Part shown: one piece after another, positions 1 to 6,852 of the stretch
Numbering within the stretch: the first letter of the stretch is position 1
Layout of the letters: every line of letters begins with the position of its first letter
NCBI GenBank assembly: GCA_902782815.1
Contig: CACZOS010000047.1
Span: forward strand, 1 to 8,064
Length of the DNA stretch: 8,064 nucleotides
Origin: an uncultured Lachnospiraceae bacterium
Lineage (GTDB): Bacteria > Bacillota > Clostridia > Lachnospirales > Lachnospiraceae
Direction: 5' to 3'
The notes under the pieces: model-generated
Told to the model about the DNA's origin: nothing
Database searches by the model: none
Seen by the model: only the letters and a program-made list of their open reading frames with translations
Program-made: the position numbers and the translations under genes

Positions 1-801
1 ACCGATGTCAGCCTCCGGGTGGAAGAGATGGAAAGTACGGACTCCTTTAAGGTATCCGGCCGTGGCGAACTCCACCTGTCCGTTCTGATCGAAAACATGA
101 GAAGGGAAGGTTACGAGTTTGCCGTCAGCAAGGCCGAAGTCCTCTACCGGACCGACGAGGCTGGACACAGGCTGGAACCCATGGAGAATGCCGTAATCGA
201 TGTCCCCGATGAATTCTCCGGTATCGTCATTGATAAGCTCAGCCAGCGGAAAGGTGAACTGCGGAACATGACCATGTCCGGTTCCGGTTCTACCCGTCTG
301 GAATTCTCCATCCCTTCCCGGGGCCTGATCGGTTATCGTGGTGAATTCCTCACTGACACCAAGGGAAACGGCATCATCAACACCCTTTATGACGGTTATG
401 GTCCCTATAAAGGGGATATCCAGTACAGAAAACAGGGTTCCCTCATCGCCTATGAATCCGGGGAGACCATCACCTACGGTCTCTTCAATGCCCAGGAAAG
501 GGGAACGCTTTTTGTCGGCCCCGGCGAAAAGGTATACTCCGGGATGATCATCGGACAAAACGGCAAAACAGACGACATCGAGGTAAATGTCTGCAAAACC
601 AAGAAACTGACCAATACCAGAGCTTCCGGTTCCGATGACGCGCTGAAGCTCACTCCCCCGAAAATCCTCAGTCTGGAACAGGCTCTGGAATTCATCGACA
701 CGGATGAGCTGGTGGAGATCACTCCGGAGAACATCCGCCTTCGTAAGAAGATCCTGGATCCCACTGCCAGATACCGGGCTAAGAGAAACAATCAGAACTA
801 A
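1..801 (+). CDS. typA: Translational GTPase TypA/BipA, C-terminal part (5' end outside window)
   Basis: This is the last 266 residues of TypA (BipA), an EF-G-like GTPase that binds the ribosome and supports 50S assembly and stress growth; family members are usually about 610 residues, so roughly the last 43% is present. The frame is open from base 1, so the first Met at base 19 is internal, not a start. The GTPase domain lies outside the window. What is visible is the domain III/V block with SGRGELHLSVLIENMRREGY near the start, followed by SRGLIGYRGEFLTDTKGNG, and the TypA-specific C-terminal domain with AYESGETITYGLFNAQERG, KLTNTRASGSDDALKLTPP and the basic ending ARYRAKRNNQN. These match the conserved TypA architecture and separate it from EF-G and LepA. 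The reading frame is intact and stops with TAA at 799-801. The gene converges on the yigZ-family gene across a shared terminator. Its promoter and upstream neighbours are not visible. Confidence 0.97.
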   Translation, partial: TDVSLRVEEMESTDSFKVSGRGELHLSVLIENMRREGYEFAVSKAEVLYRTDEAGHRLEPMENAVIDVPDEFSGIVIDKLSQRKGELRNMTMSGSGSTRLEFSIPSRGLIGYRGEFLTDTKGNGIINTLYDGYGPYKGDIQYRKQGSLIAYESGETITYGLFNAQERGTLFVGPGEKVYSGMIIGQNGKTDDIEVNVCKTKKLTNTRASGSDDALKLTPPKILSLEQALEFIDTDELVEITPENIRLRKKILDPTARYRAKRNNQN

Positions 802-802
802 A

Positions 803-897
803 GAAAAGAAAAGGCTGCTACCCCTTCCACATGTAAATCCTATGGGTTTATTCCATATCATTCATGCTGTGGAATCCGTGTACAGCCTTTTTCTTTT
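803..897. terminator. Bidirectional intrinsic terminator between convergent typA and yigZ
   Basis: The outer stem pairs an A-rich arm ending in GGCTG (804-817) with CAGCC followed by a T-rich arm (883-897), with one unpaired T at 892. Inside it, TTCCACA (825-831) pairs with TGTGGAA (868-874), and TAAATCC (834-840) can pair with GGGTTTA (844-850), one pair being a wobble. Because the outer arm is A-rich on the left and T-rich on the right, both strands give a hairpin followed by a U-rich run. It starts two bases after the typA stop and lies 56 bases beyond the yigZ stop, so it can end both transcripts. The function is inferred from this structure and placement. Confidence 0.85.
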
Positions 898-907
898 GTG
901 AGATCAG

Positions 908-941
908 TTTCGGTTTATGAAGACCGGCGGGGGTCCCGAAA
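908..941. repeat. Inverted repeat in the 3' region of yigZ
   Basis: TTTCGG (908-913) pairs with CCGAAA (936-941), and inside it GACC (922-925) pairs with GGTC (932-935), leaving an 8-base bulge on one side. On the minus strand it lies just after the yigZ stop but lacks a following U-run, so it is not a terminator itself. It could stabilise the 3' end of the transcript, or it may have no role. Confidence 0.4.
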
Positions 942-952
942 AAGAACTCTTC

Positions 953-1606
953 CTATTCTTCAAAGATGAGCTTCTCCCCGACAACCTCCCCCATATATAC
1001 CTGGTCATCTTCTTCCATCTTCACCCTCCCGCTGGTGGCTTCCACCAGCTTCTTACAGAGGTTATCCTTCGTCGAAAGGGGAAAAACAGCCAGGATCATT
1101 ACCTGGTCGGTGTAGATGGTATCCTCCGTCATGGCATCACCGGAGGCCAGAATATATTGTATCTTTCCCAGGTCAGTATAGTCTGTGGACAGACGCATAC
1201 GGATACCGGGGATCTTCTCTACGACAGTCGTGTTCCGGATCCCCTCCCGGGAAGCTTCCGTATAGGCACGGACCAGTCCTCCTGTTCCCAGCAATGTTCC
1301 TCCGAAGTAGCGGGTCACCACTATGACAATATTACGTATGCCGCTGCCCAGAATCACTTCCAGGATAGGTTTGCCTGCGGTACCGCCCGGTTCTCCGTCA
1401 TCACTGAACCTGGTGACGGGATGCTCCGTCCCTACGGAAAAGGCATAGCAATTATGTCTCGCGTCCCAGTACTGCTTCTTAATCTCCTCAATAAAAGCCT
1501 GCGCCTCCTCCAGGGTCGCGGCAGACCTTACATGGGCGATAAAACGGGATTTTTTCTCCACGATCTCTCCGGTTCCCGGAGCGTATACTGCTTTATGACT
1601 GATCAT
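953..1606 (-). CDS. yigZ: YigZ/IMPACT-family protein (UPF0029 N-terminal plus DUF1949 C-terminal domain)
   Basis: The 217-residue product is the length expected of bacterial YigZ proteins. Residues 1 to about 125 form the UPF0029/IMPACT domain: KKSRFIAHV near the N-terminus, ARHNCYAF, the family hallmark DDGEPGGTAGKP (about 69-80), and the signature running through VVTRYFGGTLLGTGG (about 96-110). The remainder fits the smaller ferredoxin-like DUF1949 domain. The eukaryotic relative IMPACT regulates the GCN2 stress kinase; the bacterial role is not settled, and a nucleic-acid or ribosome-linked role is only suggested by the folds. I chose the ATG at 1606 because GGAGG (1616-1612) sits five bases before it. 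The ATG at 1618 would add MEDS but overlaps that ribosome binding site and has none of its own. The gene lies 79 bases after the small-protein gene on the same strand, so co-transcription is plausible. It ends at the terminator shared with typA. No frame damage is seen. Confidence 0.93.
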   Translation of the reverse strand: MISHKAVYAPGTGEIVEKKSRFIAHVRSAATLEEAQAFIEEIKKQYWDARHNCYAFSVGTEHPVTRFSDDGEPGGTAGKPILEVILGSGIRNIVIVVTRYFGGTLLGTGGLVRAYTEASREGIRNTTVVEKIPGIRMRLSTDYTDLGKIQYILASGDAMTEDTIYTDQVMILAVFPLSTKDNLCKKLVEATSGRVKMEEDDQVYMGEVVGEKLIFEE

Positions 1607-1611
1607 ACTGT

Positions 1612-1616
1612 CCTCC
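1612..1616 (-). promoter_or_regulatory. Ribosome binding site that decides the yigZ start
   Basis: On the minus strand GGAGG is followed by five bases and then the ATG at 1606. The site lies inside the first few codons of the longer possible reading frame starting at 1618, whose own upstream sequence (AAGAAATGATCC) shows no ribosome binding site. This favours the shorter start. Confidence 0.75.
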
Positions 1617-1655
1617 ATGGATCATTTCTTCATGAAAATCTGAAACTTTTCATCC

Positions 1656-1664
1656 AGTATAACA
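1656..1664 (-). promoter_or_regulatory. Possible extended -10 promoter element upstream of yigZ
   Basis: On the minus strand TGTTATACT reads as TG, one base, then TATACT, the layout of an extended -10 box. The matching -35 position (1679-1684, TTTCTT) is poor. If used, it would give yigZ a leader of about 40 bases containing the AT-rich hairpin ATGAAAA/TTTTCAT (1632-1653). An internal promoter would let yigZ be transcribed apart from the upstream small gene. The evidence is sequence resemblance only. Confidence 0.3.
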
Positions 1665-1685
1665 TATTCCTCCATGGAAAGAAAA

Positions 1686-1979
1686 TCAGGATTCCGTCAT
1701 ATACTGCCAGTCATCCGCAATACTTAACAAATGTACCGGAAAAACCAGCTCCCGGACCAGGGTATCCAGAAAAGTCAGTGTTTCCCTGAAATTTTCAGAA
1801 AATCCACGGATCACTTCCCAGTCGAACAGACTGCTTTTCATTTTTGTATGATAATACTGAACAACGGATATTCCGTAATATCTCCACCCTTCCTCCTCAA
1901 TCTCGTGCAAACGGTATACCAGACGGTATGACCCGTATTCCGTGTCTACGATTCTCTCCTCGGTCACCAGATCCCTCAT
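1686..1979 (-). CDS. Small conserved-type protein of unknown function, resembling DUF6514
   Basis: This 97-residue protein is soluble-looking and acidic to neutral, with no signal peptide, membrane segment or recognisable catalytic motif. The pattern ERIVDTEYGSYRLVYRL, then YYGISVV, FSENFRETLTFLDTLV and a PVHLLSIADDW ending resembles what I recall of DUF6514, a small uncharacterised Clostridia family; this assignment is from memory and moderate. The start at 1979 is the only in-frame ATG near a ribosome binding site, but AAAGGAGG (1998-1991) lies 11 bases upstream, farther than ideal. An ATG at 1984 is better spaced, but it opens only ATG-ATA-TGA, whose stop overlaps the real start. A candidate promoter (TATAAT at 2043-2038) and a hairpin that could hide the ribosome binding site lie upstream. 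It is the first gene of a probable two-gene unit with yigZ. No function can be given. Confidence 0.78.
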   Translation of the reverse strand: MRDLVTEERIVDTEYGSYRLVYRLHEIEEEGWRYYGISVVQYYHTKMKSSLFDWEVIRGFSENFRETLTFLDTLVRELVFPVHLLSIADDWQYMTES

Positions 1980-1991
1980 ATCATGACCAGC

Positions 1992-2014
1992 CTCCTTTCT
2001 GAAGAAAAAAGGAG
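1992..2014 (-). promoter_or_regulatory. Leader hairpin covering the ribosome binding site of the small-protein gene
   Basis: On the minus strand CTCCTTT (2014-2008) is fully complementary to AAAGGAG (1998-1992), with a 9-base loop. An alternative folding pairs CTCC with GGAG and TTTC with GAAA around a four-base loop. Either way the ribosome binding site is paired. A weaker competing pair just upstream, AAGG with CCTT around TTATCT, would use part of the same CTCCTT arm and free the site. The pairing is visible in the sequence; a regulatory role is inferred. Confidence 0.45.
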
Positions 2015-2037
2015 ATAACCTTATTTCGGTAAATCCT

Positions 2038-2043
2038 ATTATA
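2038..2043 (-). promoter_or_regulatory. Candidate -10 box for the small-protein/yigZ unit
   Basis: A perfect TATAAT on the minus strand lies 58 bases before the ATG at 1979, predicting a leader of about 50 bases. The -35 region is weak (CTTTTC at 2066-2061 with 17-base spacing, or TTTTCT with 16). The very A+T-rich sequence just beyond could act as an UP element and compensate. Other TATAAT-like words occur farther upstream by chance in the AT tract, so the assignment is tentative. Confidence 0.45.
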
Positions 2044-2060
2044 TCCCTATCTGTCCGAAA

Positions 2061-2200
2061 GAAAAGATAAATTTTTGTAATTAATATGTATTATTTATAT
2101 TTAATTTTATATATTAATAGTTTTTATAATATTATATTGAAAAATATATTTCATTTACATAATATATTATTTATGATAAGATTATTCTTTTTGATTATAT
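2061..2200. other. Extremely AT-rich intergenic tract (about 91% A+T)
   Basis: By count, 12 of these 140 bases are G or C, against roughly half in the flanking genes. The tract fills most of the gap between the small-protein gene (start 1979) and the DUF975 terminator (2235). A 64-codon reading frame crosses it, but its Ile/Leu/Tyr/Asn-rich product is what random AT-rich DNA encodes, and it has no ribosome binding site. Likely roles are an upstream promoter element for the minus-strand gene, an easily melted or bent segment, or a site for AT-binding proteins. I see no RNA gene, transposon end or long repeat in it. Confidence 0.7.
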
Positions 2201-2234
2201 ACCTGGCCCATGCCCTGTGGTTTCAACAATACAT

Positions 2235-2289
2235 AAAAAAGCCATATCCCGGGAGACATGAAATATATGTCATCCTGTGATATGGCTTT
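2235..2289 (-). terminator. Intrinsic terminator of the rpoB-rpoC-DUF975 transcript
   Basis: On the minus strand AAAGCCATATC (2289-2279) pairs perfectly with GATATGGCTTT (2248-2238), and the U-run TTTTTT (2240-2235) follows directly. The stem continues inside with GACAT (2271-2267) pairing with ATGTC (2259-2255) and TCC/GGA flanks. It begins 34 bases after the DUF975 stop. On the plus strand the hairpin is followed only by a short T stretch, so it works mainly for the minus-strand operon. Confidence 0.9.
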
Positions 2290-2323
2290 ATTGACAGATC
2301 AGTAACTATGATAATTCACGGTA

Positions 2324-3055
2324 TCAGGAATAATACCTCTGATAAATGCTGGAAATCTCATTATAAAATGCCGTATAGCTGGCGTTCATATAGGGAGTAA
2401 GCCAGATAAACCCGATCCCCAGGGTCAGACAGGCCAGAAGAGCCCATCCGAAAAAGCTGAAACTCAGGCAGAAGAGGCGGAACTTGTTTCCCCTCATCAT
2501 ATCCATGGAGATGGTCATGGCTTCTTTGGCCGTGATTTCAGGATTCTCCACCATAATATAGCCTGCCATACTGTAAGAGAAACTCTTGATGATCCCCGGG
2601 ATCACAAAAAGCAGACTCCAGAGAAAGATAAATATTTTTCCCCGGATCTTGAGCCAGAGGGCTTTCCCCAGAAACTGTCCTTTGGAAAAGACCACACCCA
2701 CCTCCGGATCCTTCCTGTCAAAGAGGTCCAGGTTGAACTGGATCAGGCCGAAGGAGATGAAAGGCCCCACAATAAACTGAACCAGACCTACTATGGATGC
2801 CATGGAAGCTATCCCCAGAAAGAACATGAAAATGGGAATCATCCGGCTGTCATACTCCATACCGTACTGGGTGTTATTGAAATTCTGCCCTGTGTTTACC
2901 AGAATGCTGAGAACATTTCCACCTTCATAGAGCAAAACATGGCCTCCTAATATACCAGCCAACAAAGTCGCTCCTATGGTGACCGGCCATCTTCCGGCAA
3001 GGCGATCTCTGGCCATTGCCCGGAAATCACTTGCCTTATTGGGTGTATATTCCAT
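2324..3055 (-). CDS. DUF975-family integral membrane protein
   Basis: The 243-residue product is a multi-pass membrane protein. Hydrophobic segments lie at about 24-43, 72-108 (probably two spans), 140-160 and 192-221. The N-terminus (residues 1-23) is polar with the pattern KASDFRAMARDRLAGRW, and the C-terminal part carries the family-like NPEITAKEAMTISMDMMRGN followed by FRLF, GWALLACLTLGIGF and TPYMNASYTAFYNE. These fit DUF975, a widespread but uncharacterised Firmicutes membrane family; I infer no transport or enzyme activity. AAGGAG (3067-3062) lies six bases before the ATG, a good start. The gene follows rpoC by 42 bases on the same strand, with no terminator or good promoter between, and a strong terminator follows it, so it is probably the last gene of the polymerase operon. 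Sharing that operon does not by itself imply a transcription role. Confidence 0.9.
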   Translation of the reverse strand: MEYTPNKASDFRAMARDRLAGRWPVTIGATLLAGILGGHVLLYEGGNVLSILVNTGQNFNNTQYGMEYDSRMIPIFMFFLGIASMASIVGLVQFIVGPFISFGLIQFNLDLFDRKDPEVGVVFSKGQFLGKALWLKIRGKIFIFLWSLLFVIPGIIKSFSYSMAGYIMVENPEITAKEAMTISMDMMRGNKFRLFCLSFSFFGWALLACLTLGIGFIWLTPYMNASYTAFYNEISSIYQRYYS

Positions 3056-3097
3056 ATCTGTCTCCTTATCTTAAGTATACAGGTGATACCTTGTTGA

Positions 3098-6000
3098 TCA
3101 TTCTTCTGCCGCGGTATCCTCCGGACCGGTTTCCACCAGTTCCTCCGTCAGTTCTTCCTCAATCTCGGGAACCTCATCGTAATCATCGTAGGGGTCAGGG
3201 TATTCCTCCACCTGACCTTCCCTGTAACCGAGGCTCAGATTCCGGTATTTCTTCAGACCGGTACCTGCCGGGATCAGTTTTCCGAGAAGAACATTCTCTT
3301 TAAGACCGATCAGAGGATCAACCTTACCCTTGATGGCTGCATCCGTAAGAACCTTTGTGGTCTCCTGGAACGAAGCTGCGGAGAGGAAGGAGTTGGTGGC
3401 GAGGGACGCTTTGGTGATGCCCAGAAGAGTCTGGGAACCGGTGGCATAACGCTTGAGTTCCTTCTTATCCTCATCGGGAAGACCGGCATTCTGTTCCTCG
3501 ATCAGCTTGTTCTCCATCTCCAGTTTCTTATTCTCTTCCTCCAGTTCAAGGATATCCACAAGGGATCCCGGGAGATAATCGGTATCACCCGGCTCCTCGA
3601 TACGGATCTTCTTGAGCATCTGGCGGACGATGATCTCGATATGTTTATCGTTGATATCTACACCCTGGAGACGGTATACACGCTGAACCTCTCTGGTCAT
3701 GTAATCCTGCACCGCGCGGACACCCTTGATCTTCAGGATGTCGTGGGGATTAACGGAACCTTCGGTAAGTTCGTCACCGGCTTCAAGATGCACGCCCTGG
3801 GAAACTCCGGATTTGATCCTTGCGCCGTAGGGGATGTCATAAGTCTTGGCTTCTTCTTCACCCTTAACGATGATCTCACGTTTTACTTCGCCTTTATCCT
3901 TGGTCTCCTTGAGTTCAACCTCTCCGGCGATCTCGGTAATGATGGCCAGACCCTTGGGCTTACGTGCTTCAAAAAGCTCCTCCACACGGGGAAGACCCTG
4001 GGTGATATCGTCACCGGCTACGCCGCCGGCATGGAAAGTACGCATGGTAAGCTGGGTACCGGGCTCTCCGATGGACTGGGCAGCAATGATGCCCACTGCC
4101 TCACCCACCTGAACGGTATGACCCGTGGCAAGATTTGCCCCGTAGCACAGGGAGCAGGCTCCGTTCTGGGATTTGCAGGAAAGCATGGTACGGATTTTTA
4201 CCTTCTTGTACCCTGCTTCCACCAGGGCGGAAGCACGCTCGGGTGTGATCATGCGGTTTGTGGCCACAATGAGATTACCCTCGGCATCCAGGTAGTCCTG
4301 GGCGGCAAAACGGCCGGAGATACGGTCTTCCAGAGACTCTATGGTCTCCTTGCCGTCCATGATTGCTTCCACTTCCATGTGAGGAATATAGTCCTCTCCC
4401 TCACAACAGTCATGTTCACGGATGATCAGTTCCTGTGAAACATCCACCAGACGTCTGGTCAGGTAACCGGAGTCGGCGGTACGCAGAGCCGTATCGGAAA
4501 GACCTTTACGGGCACCGTGGGCGGAGATGAAGTACTCCAGTACGTCAAGTCCTTCACGGAAGTTAGATTTGATGGGAAGCTCGATGGTACGTCCGGATGT
4601 ATCCGCCATCAGTCCACGCATACCGGCAAGCTGTTTGATCTGCTGGTTGGAACCACGGGCGCCGGAATCGGCCATCATGTAAATATTGTTGTATTTATCC
4701 AGGTTATCAATAAGCTCTCTGGTGAGCTCGTCATCGGCATCGAACCAGGTCTTGACCACAGCCTTGTACCGCTCTTCCTCGGTCATGAAACCACGGCGGT
4801 ACATCTTGGTGATCTTCTCCACATTATCCTGGGCTTTCTGCAGGATTTCCGGTTTCCTTTCCGGTACCGTCATATCGGAGATCGATACACTCAGAGATCC
4901 GATGGTGGAGAATTTATAGCCCAGGGCTTTCACATCATCCAGAACCTCTGCGGTCTTGGTGGTGCCATGCACGCTGATGCAGCGGTCAAGGATCTTCTTT
5001 AACTGCTTCTTGCCGCACTGGAAATCAATCTCCAGCCTCAGCATATTTTCAGGAACACTACGATCCACAAATCCCAGATCCTGGGGGATGATCTCATTGA
5101 AGAGGATCCGGCCCATGGTACAGTCGATCATCTTGCTGACCTTTTCGCCCGCCTCATTGATAATGGATCGTCTTACCTTGATCTTGGAATGCAGGGTAAT
5201 AACCTTGTTCTCGTAGGCAAGATAGGCTTCGTTCTCTGATTTGAAGCATTTTCCTTCTCCCTTTGCCCCTTCCTTCTCCATGGTCAGATAGTAAACACCA
5301 AGGACCATATCCTGGGAAGGAACCGCAACCGGTGCACCGTCGGACGGTTTCAGCAGGTTGTTGGGGGACAGCAGAAGGAATCTGCACTCTGCCTGTGCCT
5401 CCACGGACAGGGGAAGATGGACTGCCATCTGGTCTCCGTCGAAGTCGGCATTAAAGGCTGTACAGACAAGAGGATGAAGCTTGATCGCCTTACCCTCAAC
5501 CAGGATCGGCTCAAATGCCTGAATACCAAGGCGATGGAGTGTGGGAGCACGGTTCAGCATTACGGGATGTTCCTTGATCACATTCTCCAGAACGTCCCAT
5601 ACTTCCGGCTGCAGCTTCTCCACCATTTTCTTGGCAGATTTAATATTATGAGCAAGCTGTTTTTCCACCAGTTCTTTCATAACAAAGGGTTTGAACAGCT
5701 CGATAGCCATCTCCTTGGGCAGACCGCACTGGTAGATCTTAAGCTCCGGTCCCACCACGATAACGGAACGGCCGGAATAATCCACACGTTTTCCTAAAAG
5801 GTTCTGACGGAAGCGTCCCTGCTTGCCCTTAAGCATGTCGGAGAGGGATTTAAGCGCACGGTTTCCGGGGCCGGTAACCGCTCTTCCACGGCGGCCGTTG
5901 TCGATAAGGGCATCCACAGCCTCCTGCAGCATACGCTTTTCATTCCGGACGATGATATCCGGCGCACCAAGGTCCAAAAGCCTTTTCAGACGGTTATTAC

Positions 6001-6832
6001 GGTTGATGATCCGTCGATAAAGGTCATTGAGGTCGGATGTGGCGAAACGGCCTCCGTCCAGCTGAACCATGGGACGGATATCCGGAGGGATCACCGGGAT
6101 CGCGTCCAGGATCATCCATTCCGGCTGGTTGTCGGATAAGCGGAAAGCTTCCACTACTTCAAGACGTTTGATGCATCTTGCCCTTTTCTGGCCGCTGGCG
6201 TTTCTGAGGATTTCCTTAAGCTCGGCAGATTCCTTCTCCAGATCAGTATTATGGAGAAGTTCCTTAATGGCTTCCGCACCCATGCCGACACGGAAATCAC
6301 CCATATCTTCTCCCCTTGTCCGGAATTCTTCGCATACACGGCGGTATTCGGTATCGGAGAGGATATCTTTTACATTGTAAGTGGTCTTTCCGGCTTCCAG
6401 CACAACGAATGAGGCAAAGTAAAGAACTTTTTCCAGATCCTTGGGAGACATATCCAGGATAAGTCCCATACGGCTGGGAATCCCTTTGAAATACCATATA
6501 TGAGAGACAGGAGCTGCCAATTCAATATGTCCCATCCGCTCACGGCGCACGTTTGCCTTTGTGACCTCAACGCCACACTTATCGCAGACAACGCCTTTGT
6601 AACGAATCTTCTTATATTTACCGCAGTGGCATTCCCAGTCCTTGCTTGGCCCGAAGATCCTCTCACAGAACAGACCGTCTTTCTCCGGTTTCAGTGTTCT
6701 GTAATTGATGGTCTCCGGTTTCTTCACTTCACCGCGGGACCATTTACGGATCATTTCCGGGGAAGCCAGTCCGATCTTGATCTTGTCAAAATTGATGGAC
6801 TGTTCCGCTGCTTGATTATTCATATCAGACAT
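3098..6832 (-). CDS. rpoC: DNA-directed RNA polymerase subunit beta'
   Basis: This is complete RpoC, 1244 residues, somewhat longer than the roughly 1200 of Bacillus. It forms the catalytic clamp half of RNA polymerase. Visible landmarks are the N-terminal zinc ribbon (Cys68, Cys70, Cys83, Cys86); the rudder/lid area with [20 protein letters not shown] (337-356); the active-site NADFDGD (461-467), whose Asp463, Asp465 and Asp467 hold the catalytic magnesium; the bridge-helix segment [18 protein letters not shown] (773-790); the second zinc site (Cys809 or Cys810 with Cys886, Cys893 and Cys896); and [20 protein letters not shown] followed by [11 protein letters not shown]. Residues 1094-1130 hold an unusually Glu/Lys-rich stretch, and about 1205-1244 form a strongly acidic tail. 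AGGAGGG (6847-6841) sits eight bases before the ATG at 6832, which is better spaced than the Met at codon 4. The gene is 20 bases after rpoB, so the two are co-transcribed and can be made in balanced amounts. No frame damage or intein is seen. Confidence 0.99.
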   Translation of the reverse strand: MSDMNNQAAEQSINFDKIKIGLASPEMIRKWSRGEVKKPETINYRTLKPEKDGLFCERIFGPSKDWECHCGKYKKIRYKGVVCDKCGVEVTKANVRRERMGHIELAAPVSHIWYFKGIPSRMGLILDMSPKDLEKVLYFASFVVLEAGKTTYNVKDILSDTEYRRVCEEFRTRGEDMGDFRVGMGAEAIKELLHNTDLEKESAELKEILRNASGQKRARCIKRLEVVEAFRLSDNQPEWMILDAIPVIPPDIRPMVQLDGGRFATSDLNDLYRRIINRNNRLKRLLDLGAPDIIVRNEKRMLQEAVDALIDNGRRGRAVTGPGNRALKSLSDMLKGKQGRFRQNLLGKRVDYSGRSVIVVGPELKIYQCGLPKEMAIELFKPFVMKELVEKQLAHNIKSAKKMVEKLQPEVWDVLENVIKEHPVMLNRAPTLHRLGIQAFEPILVEGKAIKLHPLVCTAFNADFDGDQMAVHLPLSVEAQAECRFLLLSPNNLLKPSDGAPVAVPSQDMVLGVYYLTMEKEGAKGEGKCFKSENEAYLAYENKVITLHSKIKVRRSIINEAGEKVSKMIDCTMGRILFNEIIPQDLGFVDRSVPENMLRLEIDFQCGKKQLKKILDRCISVHGTTKTAEVLDDVKALGYKFSTIGSLSVSISDMTVPERKPEILQKAQDNVEKITKMYRRGFMTEEERYKAVVKTWFDADDELTRELIDNLDKYNNIYMMADSGARGSNQQIKQLAGMRGLMADTSGRTIELPIKSNFREGLDVLEYFISAHGARKGLSDTALRTADSGYLTRRLVDVSQELIIREHDCCEGEDYIPHMEVEAIMDGKETIESLEDRISGRFAAQDYLDAEGNLIVATNRMITPERASALVEAGYKKVKIRTMLSCKSQNGACSLCYGANLATGHTVQVGEAVGIIAAQSIGEPGTQLTMRTFHAGGVAGDDITQGLPRVEELFEARKPKGLAIITEIAGEVELKETKDKGEVKREIIVKGEEEAKTYDIPYGARIKSGVSQGVHLEAGDELTEGSVNPHDILKIKGVRAVQDYMTREVQRVYRLQGVDINDKHIEIIVRQMLKKIRIEEPGDTDYLPGSLVDILELEEENKKLEMENKLIEEQNAGLPDEDKKELKRYATGSQTLLGITKASLATNSFLSAASFQETTKVLTDAAIKGKVDPLIGLKENVLLGKLIPAGTGLKKYRNLSLGYREGQVEEYPDPYDDYDEVPEIEEELTEELVETGPEDTAAEE

Positions 6833-6840
6833 AAACTACT

Positions 6841-6847
6841 CCCTCCT
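6841..6847 (-). promoter_or_regulatory. Strong ribosome binding site of rpoC in the rpoB-rpoC gap
   Basis: AGGAGGG lies in the 20-base gap between the rpoB stop (6853) and the rpoC ATG (6832), with eight bases to the start. It supports the first of the two nearby Met codons as the true start. Confidence 0.85.
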
Positions 6848-6852
6848 GCAGA

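Noticed and set aside
1607..1618. Longer yigZ start at 1618 adding MEDS
   Set aside because: The extra codons contain the GGAGG that serves the ATG at 1606, and the longer start has no ribosome binding site.
1632..1653. Hairpin ATGAAAA/TTTTCAT as a terminator between the small gene and yigZ
   Set aside because: The stem is almost entirely A-T and is not followed by a U-run, so it should not stop transcription.
1622..1675. 17-codon minus-strand frame (MEEYVILDEKFQIFMKK) before yigZ, as a leader peptide gene
   Set aside because: There is no ribosome binding site in front of it and no run of regulatory codons or attenuator fold after it. It is kept only as a low-interest observation.
917..1789. 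290-codon plus-strand reading frame
   Set aside because: It runs antisense across yigZ and the end of the small gene, its product has no recognisable family features and is rich in His, Pro and Ser, and it has no fitting ribosome binding site. The minus-strand YigZ protein is unmistakable.
2086..2280. 64-codon plus-strand frame that looks like a small membrane protein
   Set aside because: The hydrophobic Ile/Leu/Tyr content is what a 91% A+T tract encodes in any frame. There is no ribosome binding site, and the frame runs into the DUF975 terminator hairpin.
3056..3097. Promoter or terminator in the rpoC-DUF975 gap
   Set aside because: A TATACT word occurs (3079-3074 on the minus strand) but has no -35 partner, and a start there would fall almost on the ribosome binding site. 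The only inverted repeat is four base pairs with no U-run.
3641..4438. 265-codon plus-strand reading frame
   Set aside because: It lies wholly opposite highly conserved rpoC sequence and is a by-product of rpoC codon choice. The same applies to the other plus-strand frames over rpoC and rpoB.
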